A stretch of DNA of 11,072 nt, taken from contig NW_019091480.1 of assembly GCF_001949145.1 (NCBI RefSeq), positions 393,253 through 404,324 of the forward strand, written 5' to 3'. The notes beneath the pieces are model-generated. The model searched no databases, was not told the origin of the DNA, and saw nothing but the letters and a program-made list of their open reading frames with translations. Of this stretch, positions 9,028-11,072 are shown one piece after another. The translations under genes and the position numbers were made by a program. The first letter of the stretch is position 1, and each line of letters begins with the position of its first letter. This DNA is from Acanthaster planci. Lineage: Eukaryota > Echinodermata > Asteroidea > Valvatida > Acanthasteridae.

Positions 9028-9302
9028 GCGCCCCAATATTCCCGTTAGATATGAACCCTGTGCAGTGCAACCGCTCTGACATCAAGGAGTTTGGCAAGCG
9101 TTGCATGGAGCTTGGCATTCAGGTCGTTGGTATCTGCTGTGGTAACGATAGTTACCTCACCCGCACGCTGTGTGAGACACTGGGCCGCAAGGTACCAGCC
9201 TCGCGCTACAGCGCCGACATGTCCCTGCACTACTTGCTCGGGACCAGCGACAAGCTGTCTGAACGCCACATAAGAGGAGAAGTGAGACAGCACACGTCCT
9301 AG
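9028..9302 (+). CDS. BHMT-like homocysteine S-methyltransferase, terminal exon 7 (zinc CC motif)
   Basis: This exon completes the split Gly codon (G|GC) after acceptor caatatctag and encodes 90 more residues and a TAG stop. It opens GAPIFPLDMNP and then has the helix DIKEFGKRCMELG. GICCG follows, with the adjacent Cys295/Cys296 (codons 9135-9140) equivalent to human zinc ligands Cys299/Cys300. The tail PASRYSADMSLHYLLG corresponds to the human GLDMHTKPW region. The protein stops soon after, without the long C-terminal extension that human BHMT uses for oligomer contacts. I recall similarly short ends in BHMT-like proteins of other invertebrates, so this looks natural rather than truncated. 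GAA|gtgaga at about 9277-9285 could act as a weak alternative donor, but no convincing downstream exon follows. GC content is clearly higher than in the flanks. Confidence 0.93.
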
Positions 9303-9478
9303 GCAGATATCCCAGCAAGAAAGATAACACTGCAACAGCCTCAACATCTATAGCAAAGAATATCATGTTCAGGTGTGGTCACAAATGCATAAAAAATTCA
9401 GTTTGTGCTTTAAACACGTCTGCGTTGATGACTGCTTACTGCTTGGGAAATGCTATGTAGATTCTTGATTAGTTCAGC

Positions 9479-9484
9479 ATTAAA
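9479..9484 (+). promoter_or_regulatory. Candidate poly(A) signal ATTAAA
   Basis: ATTAAA lies 177 bases after the stop codon of the BHMT-like gene, with a T-rich stretch about 25 bases later. It is a common variant hexamer and could end a short 3' UTR. Such hexamers are frequent by chance in AT-rich sequence. Confidence 0.3.
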
Positions 9485-9829
9485 GGAAAATCCTACTCAG
9501 ATGTCGCTTTTTGATCGAGTAGACAAAGCGTTCCTCATTATTGATGGCACTTCAAGTTTAAAATCTTTAGTTTAGATCATTTAAAAGTATGAGAGACTAG
9601 TTAAACTTATCGCAGCACCAACTTTCCGATCTCTTGAGTGATAATTTATAAAGACAACCATCTCCATAGTATTTTGTATTAGTATGTTAATGGCTAAGTC
9701 TTCAGTTTTGAAACCACATCTCAAAAGAAATGTGTCTACTTCTCGTATATCAAGATTTGTAGTACCTATAGGAAGGTAAGAAGAATCGACCTTACGCATT
9801 GCTTTGTTTTTCAGGCGTTAATAAAAATT

Positions 9830-9835
9830 CGAACC
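9830..9835 (+). promoter_or_regulatory. Candidate poly(A) signal AATAAA
   Basis: This is the first canonical AATAAA after the stop codon, implying a 3' UTR of about 550 bases if used. It follows a strong acceptor-like ctttgtttttcag at about 9802-9814, so a 3' UTR splice is conceivable. Confidence 0.35.
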
Positions 9836-10149
9836 CAAACTACTGTACTTAACATTTCGTTTGAGAGGCAATTACATCGGTAAAATTCTTTCATGCGATC
9901 ATGTTTTGCATTCTAATCGACTTTCTATTTGTATTTTTTTTTCATGTCAAAATGGTCATTCTACCCCCATCAGTAGCATAGTAATAGTATGTCTTGTGTA
10001 GGTAAATATTTTGTACATGTACCGGTAAGTGTCCATGCCTTGTTCGTGTACAGTTGTAACTTGCTTTTTCCATGGCCATACTCTACACACAAGTGATCCA
10101 TTCAGCAAAGTACTTCTGCGTTCATTTTCGACTCTCATCTCACTGTTAA

Positions 10150-10326
10150 CATCCATGTGGACACCATCACCAGGAAAGCCAATTCCACCGAGGCTTTCTT
10201 ATCCTGCAACCTCAAACATCGCAGAGGCAAAGGAAGCTGCTTATTCCATTTTTGCGAGATATACTGTGGAATACACCTGCATCATCTCAGCGCAGGACAT
10301 CGACACGCAACGGAACAGTTATCAGG
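10150..10326 (+). other. Block open in all three + frames, possible exon
   Basis: No stop codon occurs in any + frame across this stretch, whereas the minus frames are interrupted. A usable acceptor (caccatcaccag, ending 10173) and donor (tatcag|gtagtg, cut after 10325) would define a 152-base exon. The frame reading PPRLSYPATSNIAEAKEAAY looks most protein-like, but I recognise no family. It could be an exon of another transcript or chance in locally higher-GC sequence. Confidence 0.2.
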
Positions 10327-10891
10327 TAGTGTTGTGTACTCGAGGGCAATTACACACGGACGGCTACATCGGGTACTTTATCCATCAACCAGAGACTTTT
10401 TTATTAAATCAACAGAGGGCGCTATACAGTTTAGTTTCTAGTGAAGTAAACAACATTCCTCTCCTACTAAAGAAAAAAATGCAATGAAATTAACCCATTT
10501 ATGTGTAAAGCAGTCATTTTGAGGTTTTCTTAACACATGACAAAATATCACACCGGTATGCGTACTGAAACAATACAACAACCTGTTATTTTTGTCGAAA
10601 TACTTGCACTTAGACCCTGTATGTGTGAAATGTTATAATAGTAACGTGAAATTTAACAGTAATATATGGCTTTTGTTACAACCATGAACGATTCCATTCT
10701 ACAGTCTCACAAATTATGTCCATTGTATCCCAGTATTTCTAAAGCCTGTGTGTTTATGTGGTTGTACTTATGTGAAAATAAATGGCGAAATCTGTTTAAA
10801 AAATACCCGAATATTATGTCTGTAACATGCATACTTAACTGTTTTACATGGTGACATTGAATCCCTTTCACATACATGTAATTACATGGAT

Positions 10892-11071
10892 TCAATAAGT
10901 CTGTCGGGATTTTTTACCATTCTTTCTGGAGTACGTACCGGAGATTGGGGGTGCTTCCGGTATTTGTGAAGAGATTGGTTCTGAGGTTGCCGTGAGAGGT
11001 AGACCATTTGGCTCATCTTGAGTGCCTAAGTCACCCTGACTTGATTCTACAGAGGCACTTGGGATCTGTGG
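10892..11071 (-). CDS. Possible C-terminal part of an unidentified minus-strand gene, cut by the window edge
   Basis: Read on the minus strand from the right edge, one frame is open for 59 codons to TGA at 10892-10894. The product is rich in Ser, Pro, Glu, Gln, Gly and Thr with few hydrophobics (for example SVESSQGDLGTQDEPNGLP) and ends in a basic tail KNGKKSRQTY, as in a disordered protein terminus. A strong donor-like site, CCG|gtacgt, lies inside the frame (around 10937, minus strand), so this may instead be an internal exon ending there. No family is recognised, and the 5' part is outside the window. Confidence 0.35.
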   Translation of the reverse strand, partial: PQIPSASVESSQGDLGTQDEPNGLPLTATSEPISSQIPEAPPISGTYSRKNGKKSRQTY

Positions 11072-11072
11072 C

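Larger units (their letters stand above)
9303..10891. other. 3' UTR and intergenic sequence
   Basis: About 1.6 kb after the BHMT-like stop. It holds candidate poly(A) hexamers at 9479, 9830 and 10777, a palindromic tgtacatgtac near 10012, and a 177-base block with no stop in any + frame (10150-10326). A 9-bp hairpin ATTGAATCC / GGATTCAAT (10856-10864 / 10888-10896) sits at the right end. No recognised gene is present. Confidence 0.6.

Noticed and set aside
9045-9366. Three further open frames overlapping exon 7 in other frames
   Set aside because: They are shadows of the GC-richer coding exon; only the frame with the ICCG motif has homology.

Overview
The window reads as animal (metazoan) nuclear DNA. 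Its one recognisable gene is cut into short exons by long introns, every junction is GT..AG, and codon phases match across each junction. Recurrent short words such as taggcctac and tgtacatgtac, homopolymer-rich spacers and diverged short repeats suggest a marine invertebrate, perhaps an echinoderm or other ambulacrarian. That placement is an impression, not a demonstration.

The central feature is a homocysteine S-methyltransferase of the betaine--homocysteine methyltransferase (BHMT) type on the + strand. Six coding exons (2755-2945, 5029-5223, 5854-5965, 7420-7613, 7871-7952, 9028-9302) join in frame to 349 residues ending at a TAG stop. The first exon, expected to hold only the start codon and a few residues, is not confidently found upstream. 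All three zinc-binding cysteines are present (GLNC in exon 5, CC in exon 7). However, several positions that bind homocysteine and betaine in human BHMT differ, which places the protein in a BHMT-like subgroup whose methyl donor cannot be assumed.

Layout: 2-253 is an unassigned open frame entering from the left edge. 254-2754 is upstream or first-intron sequence with no clear gene. 2755-9302 is the BHMT-like gene. Its introns carry at least three diverged pieces of one interspersed repeat family: 3627-3883 in inverted orientation, 4475-4539 with its middle missing, and 6662-6859. They also hold a triplicated 21-22 bp unit and a small element-like inverted repeat. 9303-10891 holds the 3' UTR, candidate poly(A) signals and a 177 bp stretch open in all three + frames. 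10892-11071 is a minus-strand open frame of disordered composition that runs off the right edge and may belong to a neighbouring gene.

No tRNA, rRNA, CRISPR array or intact mobile element was seen. No operon or bacterial-style regulatory feature applies here.
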